Shown here piece after piece: positions 35,879 through 46,111 of a stretch of DNA of 64,000 bases. The first letter of the stretch is position 1. Every line of letters starts with the position of its first letter. Origin of the DNA: Diphasiastrum complanatum (lineage: Eukaryota; Streptophyta; Lycopodiopsida; Lycopodiales; Lycopodiaceae); the NCBI GenBank assembly GCA_029204225.1, contig CM055093.1:48354340-48418339 (forward strand), in the 5' to 3' direction. Below the pieces are notes generated by a model, which was not told the DNA's origin, did no database searches, and saw only the letters and a list, made by a program, of their open reading frames with translations. Made by a program: the position numbers and the translations under genes.

Positions 35879-36772
35879 GTACAGTGTGGTAAGTCACCAC
35901 TTGATAGTCTCACTTTTGTAAGAGACATTTCACCTACACATCCCACCACCTTTTGCAGATATTGTAGAGAATGTGACCATTCAAAAGATGTTTGTTGGCC
36001 ACGAGAGATATATTTGAATACTAGAAATCAAAGGCAAGATCGGATAGGTCATGATATCATGGATAACCGACTATTTAAAATGTACCAAACTTTGAGTCAA
36101 CCACAAGTAGACTATAGGTTGACCTCTCATGGTGACTTCTGAGGGTGACATGACTAGAACTTCCCAGGGTGACATGACTAGAATGGAAGGAGAGAAAGTC
36201 CGATAAACTTGGAAAAAAACACTCATAAAAAAGAAAGGTTGAGGGTAACCCAAGATAGGGTATGGACACTCATCTCTATTGAAGAGTGTGAAGGAGCAAG
36301 TAAGTGGTTGATAGACTCCAAAGGCTGCTACAATGAAACACCTAATTAGATCCAGTTGAGTTGTCCTCATCCTAGCCATTGACATTGGACTCATGTGACT
36401 ATGATACATGGAATTGGGACTGCGATACATGAATTTAATGAAGATGAATAAGTTATTTGAGAAATGTGGTGAGAGTGAGAGTCAGACCACAAGAATGTAG
36501 ACTGGTCTTTTCAACATGGACTGAGTTACAAAGCTACAATTTTCTGTCCATACACGATATCGGATAATAAAATCCATTTTCAAAGCCTGAATGTTACCAA
36601 TGTTTAAGCCAAAGCAAGTGGTTGAAGCTAAATACCAACATAAAATTTGTCCAAAGGCTCGCAAAAAGATATTGTAATTTGGAATGGTATGATGTTCAAT
36701 AGCAAATGCAGTTAGATGCAATTTAAAATGGATGTTCTATCATCAAATTCCAACCAAGACCGAGTTTTTAAA
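35879..36772. other. No gene seen; possible gypsy LTR
   Basis: No supported reading frame. Because a gypsy-type primer site follows at 36,775, some of this may be LTR. A short tandem duplication (GGTGACATGACTAGAA) lies at about 36,145-36,185. Confidence 0.35.
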
Positions 36773-36774
36773 TT

Positions 36775-36791
36775 TTGGCGTCGTTGTCGAG
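36775..36791 (+). promoter_or_regulatory. Gypsy-type primer-site string
   Basis: TTGGCGTCGTTGTCGAG resembles the sites at 6,444 and 41,158-41,185. It would mark the end of a 5' LTR on the plus strand, but the next gag lies on the minus strand, so the site is orphaned. Confidence 0.5.
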
Positions 36792-36920
36792 AACGAACCC
36801 AGGTCATCCGCGTGATAATTCATGACCAATTCTGTTTGCGGTGCTTCCAAATCAGTCATCCTGAAGGGTTCTTCATCATTGATGCAACTGATCATTCATA
36901 TTTGTACGTGAATTTCTTGG

Positions 36921-38620
36921 TCACTGCAATGGTGAAGAACAAACTTTGGTTGTTGCTTTAGGAGCACTATGCTCCTCTTCTTCTTGTAGATGTTTAATCC
37001 ACTGCCTTATATCCTGATATCTTCTTTTCTCTGTATGAAGATTTGGATAGACTCCAGATGTTGTTGGTATATCAGTTGATGGTATAGAATCAGCAGGTAC
37101 TGGATCGGCTACCGGTTCTTTCTGCTTTTGTGCTCTGGTGACCACCATCAAGGGTACACTTGGTTAATTCTGAGCTACTGGTCTTTGCTTGATCATTATC
37201 AAATTTACAAGAGCTGTAGCCAGTGGTGGCTTTGGTCTTGCTGGATAGTCTTTATAGCAATGCCCATAACCACAGTCACGACAGAATGGTACAATTTTTT
37301 CTTTATTTGAACACATGGCAACTTTGTGATTTTCTCCACATGAAAAACATCCAAGTGGTGCTCTGGTCCAGTTTCTAGAGGCTTGTTGTTGCGCAGCAAT
37401 ATAAATAGCATATTGTTCTGAAGATCGACCTTCTTGTTCATTACCATAGTTCCATTGCTCGGCACTTCTGTAAGGTTTTGGTTCCATCAAATTCGCAGGA
37501 GGAGCGGGGTGCCTTGGTGGGGCAAGTGAGGCTAAACGTTCTAGATATCCAAGAGTAGATTGTCGAGGTCTAGTTGCTAGATTTCCTCCATGATGTGGAT
37601 CTCGACATCCCATTTGCGCATATCGTTGTTGAATTATCCGAGGATTGAAGTTGCAAAAAATAGTCTCATGATCAAGCGAATCACACAAATGGCATATACT
37701 AATTTCCATTCATTTTTCAATTGAGGACACTCAATCACTATGTGATTTCCTGTACAAATAAAACACCAGACATTTTCCCTGGTAGGAAAAGTCTTTGCAA
37801 ATTTCTCAGGTTCCTTGTTTTCTTGTCCATGGAAATCTTCCAATGCTTTGATCTTCTCATCAAATTGCGATTGCAACTTTTCCATCTGTTTCTGCTGGTT
37901 CTTCTCGAGTTTCTCGAACTCATTGGGCATCATTTCTGCAGTAGCGTTGACATTCGTTGATGCAGTAGTGGTGGATGTTGTAGTGGGCTGCCCTACTGTA
38001 TAAGAAAACATATTGATATTCGGCTCATTGTCTGACTATTCATCCTCCTCCCGAATTGCATCATCCATAGCATTCTGCAACATTGCGTACTCATTTTGGC
38101 GTTTCAGCTCACATTTGATCCTTTTAGGTAAACCTAACAAAAACCACATAATCATGGCATTTTCATTAATTAGCTCAGGTTCGCACTCAGATTTGAGTCG
38201 CTTTACCCGTTCAATGTAATCTCGAACCATTTCCTGCTTTTCCATTTTAATTTTACTTAAAAGTAGGAAAGGGTCTTCTATAAACTTTTGAGGTTTGAAT
38301 TGTGTGGTAAGGGCTCGTTTAATAGTCTCTCAATCCGTACGCTCAGTTTCATCTTGATTATAGTGTCAGTCTTGTGCTACGCCTATTAAGGCCATAGGAA
38401 AAAGCTTAAGTTTATCTTGGAAAAAAAATTCACCATAGACTTCACAAGATTCAAAATAGATCTGAAGAAATCTAACTGGATCTGTTAATCCATTGTATTT
38501 GGGTAGATCCAAATGGGGTGCTCTTCTAACAATGATTGAATTGACTTCCTGAGGAGCACCTCTAGGGGCACCTCCAGGGGGAGCTATCTTCACATATTCA
38601 AATCAAGCAGACAATGAGAT
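36921..38620 (-). pseudogene. Ty3/gypsy gag with three or four zinc knuckles
   Basis: Minus-strand pieces in order: a retrotransposon gag N-terminal region (LDLPKYNGLTDPVRFLQIYF, 38,593 frame), the gag core with RDYIERVKRLKSECEPELIN and LLGLPKRIKCELKRQNEY, a coiled-coil region (EFEKLEKNQQKQMEKLQSQF), then knuckles CFICTGNHIVIEC, CHLCDSLDHETIFC, CFSCGENHKVAMC and a partial CRDCGYGHCYKDY, and a linker VVTRAQKQKEPVADP typical of the gag-protease junction. Frame changes and stops occur near 38,365, 38,240, 38,035 and 37,680. No protease, RT or integrase follows. The leader (38,620-39,060) carries CTTCGCCGA motifs like those at 33,800-34,150. Confidence 0.8.
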
Positions 38621-39312
38621 TGGATCTAGATTTTTCAATCAAAACTATCTCAGATCAAACCTGCTAGATCTATCCCACATGGCAAGAATCAGATTTCTAT
38701 ATCTTGAAAAAGATTTCAAAATTCAATCAATCGATACTTCTTAAAAATGAAAAATTTCTCAGAATCCAAATCAGACTATATCAGATTTGACCCAAATTTT
38801 GACAGAGACTTGATCTGGAAAATCAGAACTGAAAAATAGAACTGGCGAAGGTCCCCTAGGCAAAGATTCACTCGACGAAGTTTCAACAGTGTTATTTTTG
38901 AAAAAAAACTCTCTGATCAGGTCTTTTTGACAATTTCTATGGAAATAACCTTCGCCGAACTCTCAAACTCAGAATCTGACACAGATAAAACTAGGTTAAA
39001 CCCGGCGAAGATTTTTGGCACACAGAAACACAGTTTATGTAGTTTGACGAGGGTAAAAATCAAGATTATCTATGATCCAGATAGGAAGAATATCAGAACC
39101 TTTAGGTAATCATATTGCTTGTAGGAGGGCACCTAATAGGAAGCTATCTTCTTCCCCTTTTGGTTGCAGAAAATCATCAAGCTGTTGATTTTTGCAGGAG
39201 AAGAATCTGTGCATCTTCTTATAGTTTTTTTGCAGGAAATTGCAAGGCACCTTCACCTATTTGAGAGCTAGCAGTAGGGCGCCCATGCTTAAACCAATTG
39301 CATGTGATCTTT
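38621..39312 (-). other. Gag leader with CTTCGYCGA motifs
   Basis: Noncoding. Copies of the motif GGCGAAGG/CCTTCGCC occur at about 38,843, 38,870 (as CGACGAAG), 38,950 and 39,003. Confidence 0.5.
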
Positions 39313-40857
39313 GTTGAAAATTGTCACTTCTCACTTGACATTGGTTATTGTAAATATTGATCAAACATTAGAATAATGTTGATGCTCTGATTTCACACGT
39401 GTGGAGCATGTTCCCACGTGTGAAAAGATGTATTTTTCATACTTATATATATCTAAATTGATTTTGTATCAATCTAGTTAGTGTGAACATGACATGACTA
39501 GTTTTTAGTCAAGTTGACTAGTCACCTAGAAATTAGCTTTTCCTTGCATGTGCATGAGTAAATGCTCCCATATGGAAAGTGGATGTTCACACGTGTGTAT
39601 AGAGTACTATAAGATAAGAGTTGAGCATTTTCCTTAGATCCTATTTTGTAGGGAATATTCCTATATTCTAGGAGACTAGCTTTTTGGATTTTAGCCATAT
39701 TCTAGAAGGTCAGCTTTGGATAAGGATCAAGGATGGATCAAATGAATAGATCTGAGTGATGTGGCACTCTTCACATGTGTGAAGACCTGTTGGACTATAC
39801 CAAACTTGTGGATGTACTTGATTCATAAAAGGATCATCATTTTGCTAAGAAGATTGATGAGACTTTTGCAATCTACACTTTTGTGAGGTTTCTAGTCATT
39901 TGTCTTGTGATTTCTATGAATGATTGCTATCTAGGATTATTGTACTTGTTGTTTCAGGTGCAGGTCGTACTGTGGATAGTACTCCACACGTGTGAAGCCT
40001 CCTTCACTAATTAATGATGTGTTGATCCATTGCTCTTGCTTAAATCCAAGTGTAGTGAATCTAGATCAAGATCTAATGTGTAGAACTTGATAGATCCATT
40101 GATTAAGCAACCAAAGGATGCACCCTTATTGACGTCAAAGCCATGAGATATTCCTTTACAAGCTCAGGTCTAGGCATGAACATCGCCTTCTAATATTCTG
40201 GTAGAGGATACAGAAGGGTGATGAGATTGGCTGGTTTCAGCTTCAGAAGGTCCTTGACCTTATCCAATAAAGTGTGGCCACATCTAGTCTTGATTTCCGG
40301 ATATTGTGTCGGCTATTCTGAGTTTGGTACTGCATAGATTTTTTAGTACCAGTGTTGGTGCACAATAGTTGGCCCACCGCGAGTGTGATTGTGGCATGGC
40401 CTTTGGAGGAGATGTAGTGTTAGGTGACGAAGTGGTGTGAAGCAGAGAAGCGGTGTGTGGCGGTGATATGTATTCAAGTTTCGTCATGGTGGGACAACAT
40501 TGGAGAGTGGCGGTGATGGCTTGGGCCTGTGTGACATACTAGATGTCCTAGTTGAAGGTGCGATGTTCTCGAAATGCGGGAATGAGAGTTGGAGTTGTTG
40601 GTAGTCAATGAGTTGAAATAGCAAAAATTAACATGTAAGAATATGATGGTCACTTGCCATAATTGACGAGAACTTTCTCTTTCTAGCTTTTTAGACTGTG
40701 GGCCAAGCCCCTAAGTTGCTATTTAGCTAGTTTTCTTTGCACTTTCAAGACACACTATGGATATAGTTTTTAGTTTTGTGGGCAATCCTGGGTTCTTGTC
40801 TTGAAGTACTTGTTAAAATTTTGTGGTGATTGCATTATTCAGTATTGTTATTGTCAA
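39313..40857 (+). mobile_element. Copia 5' LTR (left end uncertain), no internal region
   Basis: A perfect primer site TGGTATCAGAGC at 40,860-40,871 follows a sequence ending GTTATTGTCA, the expected end of an LTR. The start at TGTTGAAAATTGTC (39,313) is a guess; the true LTR may be much shorter. Five CACAYGTGTG palindromes lie between 39,393 and 39,997. No gag follows: the next sequence is unrelated and then a gypsy leader in reverse. Confidence 0.45.
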
Positions 40858-40859
40858 CT

Positions 40860-40871
40860 TGGTATCAGAGC
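40860..40871 (+). promoter_or_regulatory. tRNA-iMet primer binding site
   Basis: Exact TGGTATCAGAGC, three bases after a CA-ended LTR-like sequence. Confidence 0.85.
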
Positions 40872-41157
40872 TTGGTAATAGCAATCACCAGACAAGGACA
40901 AAGGTCAGATTTGGAATAATCTGAGTCGAATGGGTATCGATTTGAGCGGGGTTTGGAGAAGCAAAAAAATAATGTCTCAAAGCTATGGAGTGCCAAAATC
41001 GACAATTAAGAATTCCTTTGATTGCTCTAAGGCATAGGAAGGATCTCTATAACACCTATGACAGAGAATTGTCGTCGAAATTGAAGTTTTTTATTGATGA
41101 AAATTTGTCTTTCCATACCATAAATTCTCAAGATAGCTACAACTGTGGGGGGTGAAC

Positions 41158-41510
41158 CATTTTGTCCCCCGGCAACGACGCCAATGTTAAGTCTTTTTCC
41201 TTTGAGAGGAAGTAGCTTGGGTGTCGGCAGTAGTACGTGGGCAAGTCCGATCCGATCCAACTGAGAGCTAGCAAGCTCTATTCCCAAGGCTCATATTCAC
41301 AAAGTTCTCTCATTTGCAAATGAGCCAAAAGATTCTTCAAAATGATGTCTCTTGCCTACTTATAAACAAAACCCTTGACTTAACTAATAAACTCAATGCT
41401 TGAGGCCTAATAAATACTGAGTAAACAAAGTACCTAGGATTTCTTGAACTTCTACTTTTCAGCGTGAGGGTGAAATTGAAGTGTGTGAGAAGATCTTGAT
41501 TTCTAAAAAA
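41158..41510 (-). mobile_element. Gypsy LTR/leader fragment, reverse of 6,110-6,480
   Basis: Reverse complement of the block in S1, with the primer-type string TTGGCGTCGTTGCCGGGGG. It joins head-to-head with a plus-strand gypsy integrase piece at about 41,510. Confidence 0.75.
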
Positions 41511-42060
41511 GCAAGTCGGTCTGATTGGGAACATAAACTGTATGCAGCATTCTGGGCATTCAGAACCGCTTACCAAAATAGTACAAATCAAACAAGTTTT
41601 CAACTGGTTTATGGTCAAGATGTTGTTATGTCAATTGAATTTTTAATCCCATCTTTACGCATAGCAGCAACGGAACGATTAAATGATGATCAGTCTTTAC
41701 AACTCATCATGAAGCGTTGCACAAGTTATGTGAAACTTGATTGATGGCAATTCATGCCTTAGCAGCAGAGAAAGCCCGCCGCAAGGCATGGCACGATCGT
41801 CGATTGCACAAGAAAGATCTGGAAGCAAGAGATCTTGCATTGATGTTTGAAAAATGGGGACTGAATTATGTTGGTCCTATTCATCCCGCTGCGCAAGGAT
41901 CTCAGGCCCGATACATATCGTCGCAACTGATTATATGACCAACTGGGTTGAAACCAAAGCTGTCAAAGCAGCTGATTTGAAATCTATAGCCAAGTTTCTA
42001 TATGAAAATATTATATGTCAAATCTCAACATTGTTGGGACCTTATCAAAGGGAGTGTTGC
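41511..42060 (+). pseudogene. Chimeric gypsy integrase: C-terminal part before N-terminal part
   Basis: First come the C-terminal pieces (WAFRTAYQNSTNQTSFQL, VYGQDVVMSIEF, ARRKAWHDRRLHKKDL), homologous to 33,052-33,370. At about 41,850 the sequence jumps to the start of an integrase core (KWGLNYVGPIHPA, ATDYMTNWVETKAVKA), which should precede them. A frameshift lies near 41,735 and another near 41,915. This order cannot come from one transcript read through; it reflects a rearrangement or template switch. Confidence 0.75.
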
Positions 42061-42218
42061 CGTCATTATCAGGTTGTGAAATATGAGTATTATATATGGG
42101 AATTTCAAGTGTATTTAATGTTTTCCTAAATTAGATTAAATTGATCCACCCACATATTTTTCCTAGTTGAAAATTCGATTAATCCACATGGCAATTATCT
42201 AGTTCCATTATCTAGTTT
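42061..42218. repeat. Element-free relative of the Helentron flank
   Basis: The reverse complement of 42,131-42,200 matches the CID7 flank at 14,491-14,530 (string CCATGTGGATTAAT through AACTAGGAAAA) and continues without the Helentron. Bases 42,060-42,128 match 5,960-6,060 in reverse. It ends in a 14-bp inverted repeat at 42,202-42,239. Confidence 0.65.
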
Positions 42219-42232
42219 GAAGGAGCTAGATA

Positions 42233-43975
42233 ATGGAACATCTCTTTCTCAAGCAAATGGTGACGTGGTCAAGATCAAGGACATTGGCACAATCACCTCG
42301 AATCTTTTCACCAAGGAGATCTCAAAGAGAAAGATCTGAGCCTAGGAGACTTACCTATGAAGATAGAGGAAAGCAAGTGGAAATCAACTCCACTAATTGT
42401 GCTTATTTTATTTCTCATGAGGAGCCAAAGGATGTATATGATGCACTCAACTCGAAGGAATGGTACCTTGCCATGAAGGAGGAATATGATGCTTTGATGG
42501 CCAATAAGACATGGGAGCTTGTGGATCTTCCATCCAACAAGCACACCATTGGTTGCAAGTGGGTTTTTCGAGTCAAGTATAATCAAGATGGCACAATCAA
42601 CAAGTACAAGGCTAGACTTTGTGCTAAAGGTTTTGCTCAAGTTTATGGACTTGATTATGAGGAGACTTTTGCTCCAATTGCAAAGATGATATCAATTAGA
42701 ATCATAAATTCTGTTGCTTGTTTTTTCAATTGGCAAGTTCTTCAACTATATGTCTCTAATGCATTTCTAAATGGGTATCTAGAAGAAGAGATTTATATGG
42801 ATCAGCCTATTGGGTTCATCCATGACAAAGACAAAGTTTGCTTGCTCTTCAAAAGTTTATATGGACTAAAGCAAGCTCCAAGGTCATGGTATTCTCGACT
42901 TAACACCTTTCTTGAGTCACTAGGATTTAATCTTAGTAACTATGATCCTTCCTTATATGTCAAATTTTTTGATAAAGATATTGTCATCCTTCTTATTTAT
43001 GTTGATGATATCATTCTGACAGGAAGTTGTATCAAGTTAGTTGAGGAAACCAAAATTGCACTTGGAAAAAAATTCAAGATACAAGATCTTGGAAAAATTC
43101 ACTACATTCTAGGATTAGAGATTGACTTTCTTAAAGATAAAGCTTTTGTATGTCAATCCAAGTATGCTCTTTCAATATTAAAAAAGTTCAATATGTTAGA
43201 TTGTAAGAGTATAGAAACTCCTATGGAGCAAAATGTAAAAGGCACTAACAAAGGTGATGAAAGATCCTTCGTGGACATCACACTTTTTAGGAGCCTTATA
43301 GGCTCCTTAATTTGGCTCACAATAACTAGACCTAACATAAGCTTTAGTGTTCATAAGTTGAGCCAGGCTATGCAAAATCCTACTATTTATCATTGGAAAA
43401 TGGCCAAGAGAGTGCTTAGATATATATCTTCAACTTTTGATTATTGTTTATTGTATAAAAGTGAAGATCTTTCTATTGTTGGTTATTTTGACTCGGATTT
43501 TGCAAGTGATAGAGCAGATCGAAAATCTACAAGTGCTTATGTCATATATCTTGGAGGAAACTTGATATCTTGGCTTTCCAAAAAGCAAGACATTGTATCA
43601 CTCTCATCATGTGAAGCTGAGTATAAGGCACTCACTACAACAACAAAGCAAGTGCTTTGGATCAAGAGGTTACTAGTGGAGCTAAAGATAATCATGGAAG
43701 AGGACCTACCTATGATCATGTGTGACAACATTTCAGCCCAAGCCCTTGCCAACTACCCAATATTCCATGCAAGGAGCAAACACATTGAAGCTGCACATCA
43801 CTTCGTGAGAGAGAAGCTCATTGGAGGGGAAATCTACTTGGATCACATTGACACATCATCTTGTATTGCTGATATGATTACCAAACCTTTGAGAAAAAGT
43901 TCGTTCATCAGGCATAGAGCCAACCTTGGAGTAATACCAAGATCCATGTTCAAAGTCAATATAGATTGTTTCTAG
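42233..43975 (+). CDS. Copia element 2 reverse transcriptase-RNase H, intact frame
   Basis: 580 codons without a stop, the longest intact frame in the window. The first 20 codons come from an out-of-frame copia protease piece (42,219-42,291), so the printed Met is not a natural start; true element sequence begins at about 42,292. RT: SKEWYLAMKEEYDALMANK, YKARLCAKGFAQVYGLDYEE, SLYGLKQAPRSWYSRL, catalytic YVDD (about residue 258). RNase H: TRPNISFSVHKLSQAMQNP, SDFASDRADRKST, SSCEAEYKAL and HIEAAHHFVREK. It ends at the natural stop, 6 bp before the LTR. Some usual residues are changed (QLYVSNAFLNG where copia RTs normally have MDVKNAFLNG; GYFDSDFA for GY.DADWA). Gag, protease and integrase are missing. 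Confidence 0.9.
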   Translation: MEHLFLKQMVTWSRSRTLAQSPRIFSPRRSQRERSEPRRLTYEDRGKQVEINSTNCAYFISHEEPKDVYDALNSKEWYLAMKEEYDALMANKTWELVDLPSNKHTIGCKWVFRVKYNQDGTINKYKARLCAKGFAQVYGLDYEETFAPIAKMISIRIINSVACFFNWQVLQLYVSNAFLNGYLEEEIYMDQPIGFIHDKDKVCLLFKSLYGLKQAPRSWYSRLNTFLESLGFNLSNYDPSLYVKFFDKDIVILLIYVDDIILTGSCIKLVEETKIALGKKFKIQDLGKIHYILGLEIDFLKDKAFVCQSKYALSILKKFNMLDCKSIETPMEQNVKGTNKGDERSFVDITLFRSLIGSLIWLTITRPNISFSVHKLSQAMQNPTIYHWKMAKRVLRYISSTFDYCLLYKSEDLSIVGYFDSDFASDRADRKSTSAYVIYLGGNLISWLSKKQDIVSLSSCEAEYKALTTTTKQVLWIKRLLVELKIIMEEDLPMIMCDNISAQALANYPIFHARSKHIEAAHHFVREKLIGGEIYLDHIDTSSCIADMITKPLRKSSFIRHRANLGVIPRSMFKVNIDCF

Positions 43976-43981
43976 GAGGAG

Positions 43982-44552
43982 TGTTGAAATGGAAAAAAAT
44001 TCATCTTGACTTTAGGCTTGTTACAAATATTGTACCATGCAAGTATGTTGTTCATAAATGCAAAATGCCAAGTTTGGCCTAGATAGAACTCGAGCTACAT
44101 GGATATGTGATATCTAGATTGATGAGTACAACTTGCATATAGTTTGTAGACATAGAATTAGCAAAATTATGCTTGTAGAAATTTGTGGCAATTTACATGC
44201 ATTAATTGTAAGTGATCCATAGTGACATGCAAGGCATGCACAAAGTTTAATGGACACATGCATGATGATTTGTACATTTCTAGTTAGAACTAGCATACTT
44301 AGAAAAAGTTGGTAGAGTTTCGTGCATGAGAAGTGACAAATGTCACATAGACTCTAGTTTTCACTTTAGATGTCATTAAATGATGGATGGATGTGGTTCT
44401 ATCTCGAGCTACCTCAAACTCCATAAATATGTGTAGCTCTCCTCATATTTTGTGATGAAGAACCAAAGCTTTGTAGCTATCTCATGCCATTTTGGATCCA
44501 CACAATTTTTGCTTGTTATCTCTCTATCTTTCTCTCTCTACCTCGTGTTGAG
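43982..44552 (+). mobile_element. 3' LTR of copia element 2
   Basis: Starts TGTTGAAATGG directly after a polypurine tract AGGAGGAG (43,974-43,981) and ends at about CTCGTGTTGA (44,551). About 570 bp. A truncated reverse-strand copy is at 32,580-33,050. Confidence 0.85.
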
Positions 44553-44814
44553 GCTAATGCTAATACACTGATATCTTGTACTTTTGCTCATTATTGATTT
44601 ATTGCTATCATATTTTGATGCTTAGCATGTTAGATTGTGATTAAGCCATATCTTTTGAACTAGATCTTGTTAATCAATCTAGAATCAGGTTACTGTCCGA
44701 ATCACAAAATTTAATTAGATCCATCATACTTGTGGGCATTCCCCACAAAGAATGTCAGTCATTTGACTTCTGGAAATTTCGTCAGTCATTTGATTTTTGG
44801 CCGTGGGAAGAAAA
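44553..44814. other. Short spacer, no gene seen
   Basis: AT-rich sequence between a copia LTR and a gypsy integrase fragment. Nothing recognisable. Confidence 0.4.
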
Positions 44815-45558
44815 GAGTGGTTGTGAATGCATATCCGAATTTGCCTGACTTATGGAAAATATTGTTTGTAGATTTGGGGCCCCAAAGGAATTAGTTTCCG
44901 ACAGAGGTAGCCATTTCTTAAATAAGGTCATACAGAACCTTACGAAAAGATTGAGTATAAAGCATAATAAAACCAAACTTTACAATCCACAGGCCAATGG
45001 GCAGGTGGAGAGTACAAAGAAAAAATTGGTGGAAATCATTAAGAAGATGGTCTCTAATGGAAAAAGAGATTGGGATTCTAAAGTTTCAGCTGCAGTATGG
45101 GCTTATAACTTAGCCTATGAAACGAGCACTGGCCAAACCCCGTTTTTCTTGGTCTATGGTGTAGAGAGCGTACTGCCTATTGAGATCAAATTGGAGATGC
45201 TGAGATTCTCCAAAGAACATGATTTGCCATATGAGTCTGCTATTAGTGAACGGATATTGGTATTAAACAAACTGGATGAGAAGACGTCTAGAGCCTTGTT
45301 GCAAATAGAACAGAAAAAGAAAAGGTTGAAGGAGCTCCATGATCTCAAAGCTAAGAAGTACAGTTTCAGAAAAGACAATCGGTCTTGTTTTATGATGCTA
45401 GAAGGGAATTATTCCCTGGAAAATTGATGCCTATTTGGTTAGGTCCATATGTTCTCAAAAAAGTTTCTAAGAATAATATTGTGATTCTTAGCGACATGCA
45501 TGGTAGAGATATGGATACCCCCGTCAATATCAATAGAGTAAAACCCTATTATGTGTGA
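44815..45558 (+). pseudogene. Ty3/gypsy integrase, core to C-terminus
   Basis: Integrase core from the second catalytic Asp region (CRFGAPKELVSDRGSHFLNK) through the Glu region (NPQANGQVESTKKKLVEI), then VSAAVWAYNLAYETSTGQTP and FFLVYGVESVLPIEIKLE. After a frameshift near 45,395 comes the end domain (WLGPYVLKKVSKNNIVILSD, then NRVKPYYV) and a natural stop at 45,556-45,558. The family is different from the 33,052 and 41,511 fragments. RT and RNase H are absent. Confidence 0.85.
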
Positions 45559-46076
45559 CCATGACAAATACAACCATGAAACCGACAATGAAAGCAAATT
45601 TATGGTTTGATGGCGGTAGCCAACTTGTTGGCACCGTTGAAGTGATCTTGAAATCTGAACATGGAGTCCTTATTGCCACTCTTATCCAAAAAGAGATTTA
45701 TAAAGCAATAGATCTTTCTATCAGTTTTTTCTGCTGTGTATGCATCAATGATAGTATTGTTTATGTGTTGTTTTGATGAATGGATCATATTGACTTGGCA
45801 ATTAAAAGTTAGCTGTAGATTTGTGATGCGCATAACTAGCGCATAAAGTTTTTGTCGAGTTTTTTGCATTTTTTGGGATTTTTGCATTCTCTCTTCGACA
45901 TTTTTGCATTTTTTTCAGTATAATTAAAACGTGCCTAAGTGCATAAAATAACTAAGTTTCACATACTTCGCATTTTTCGCTTTCCCAAAAAATACGACAA
46001 TTACAGAACAATGCATGCTTTCGCATCCTAAAAATTGCTTGCTGTATTTGAGGCATAAACAATCAGTTCACTTCAA
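45559..46076 (+). mobile_element. Probable copia element 3 5' LTR
   Basis: A primer site at 46,077 requires an LTR ending just before it (AACAATCAGTTCACTTCA). The start may be TGTTGTTTTGATG at about 45,766. The region near 45,850-45,920 has repeated TTTTTGCATT strings. The preceding 200 bp hold nothing I recognise. Confidence 0.45.
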
Positions 46077-46088
46077 TGGTATCAGAGC
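46077..46088 (+). promoter_or_regulatory. tRNA-iMet primer binding site of copia element 3
   Basis: Exact TGGTATCAGAGC, 24 bp before the gag frame begins. Confidence 0.9.
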
Positions 46089-46111
46089 ACTACAATTATC
46101 AAAACTATCAA

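Noticed and set aside
42233-42291. Natural start of the copia element 2 protein
   Set aside because: These codons are an out-of-frame protease piece; the same string occurs at 55,152 on the minus strand in a copia relic.
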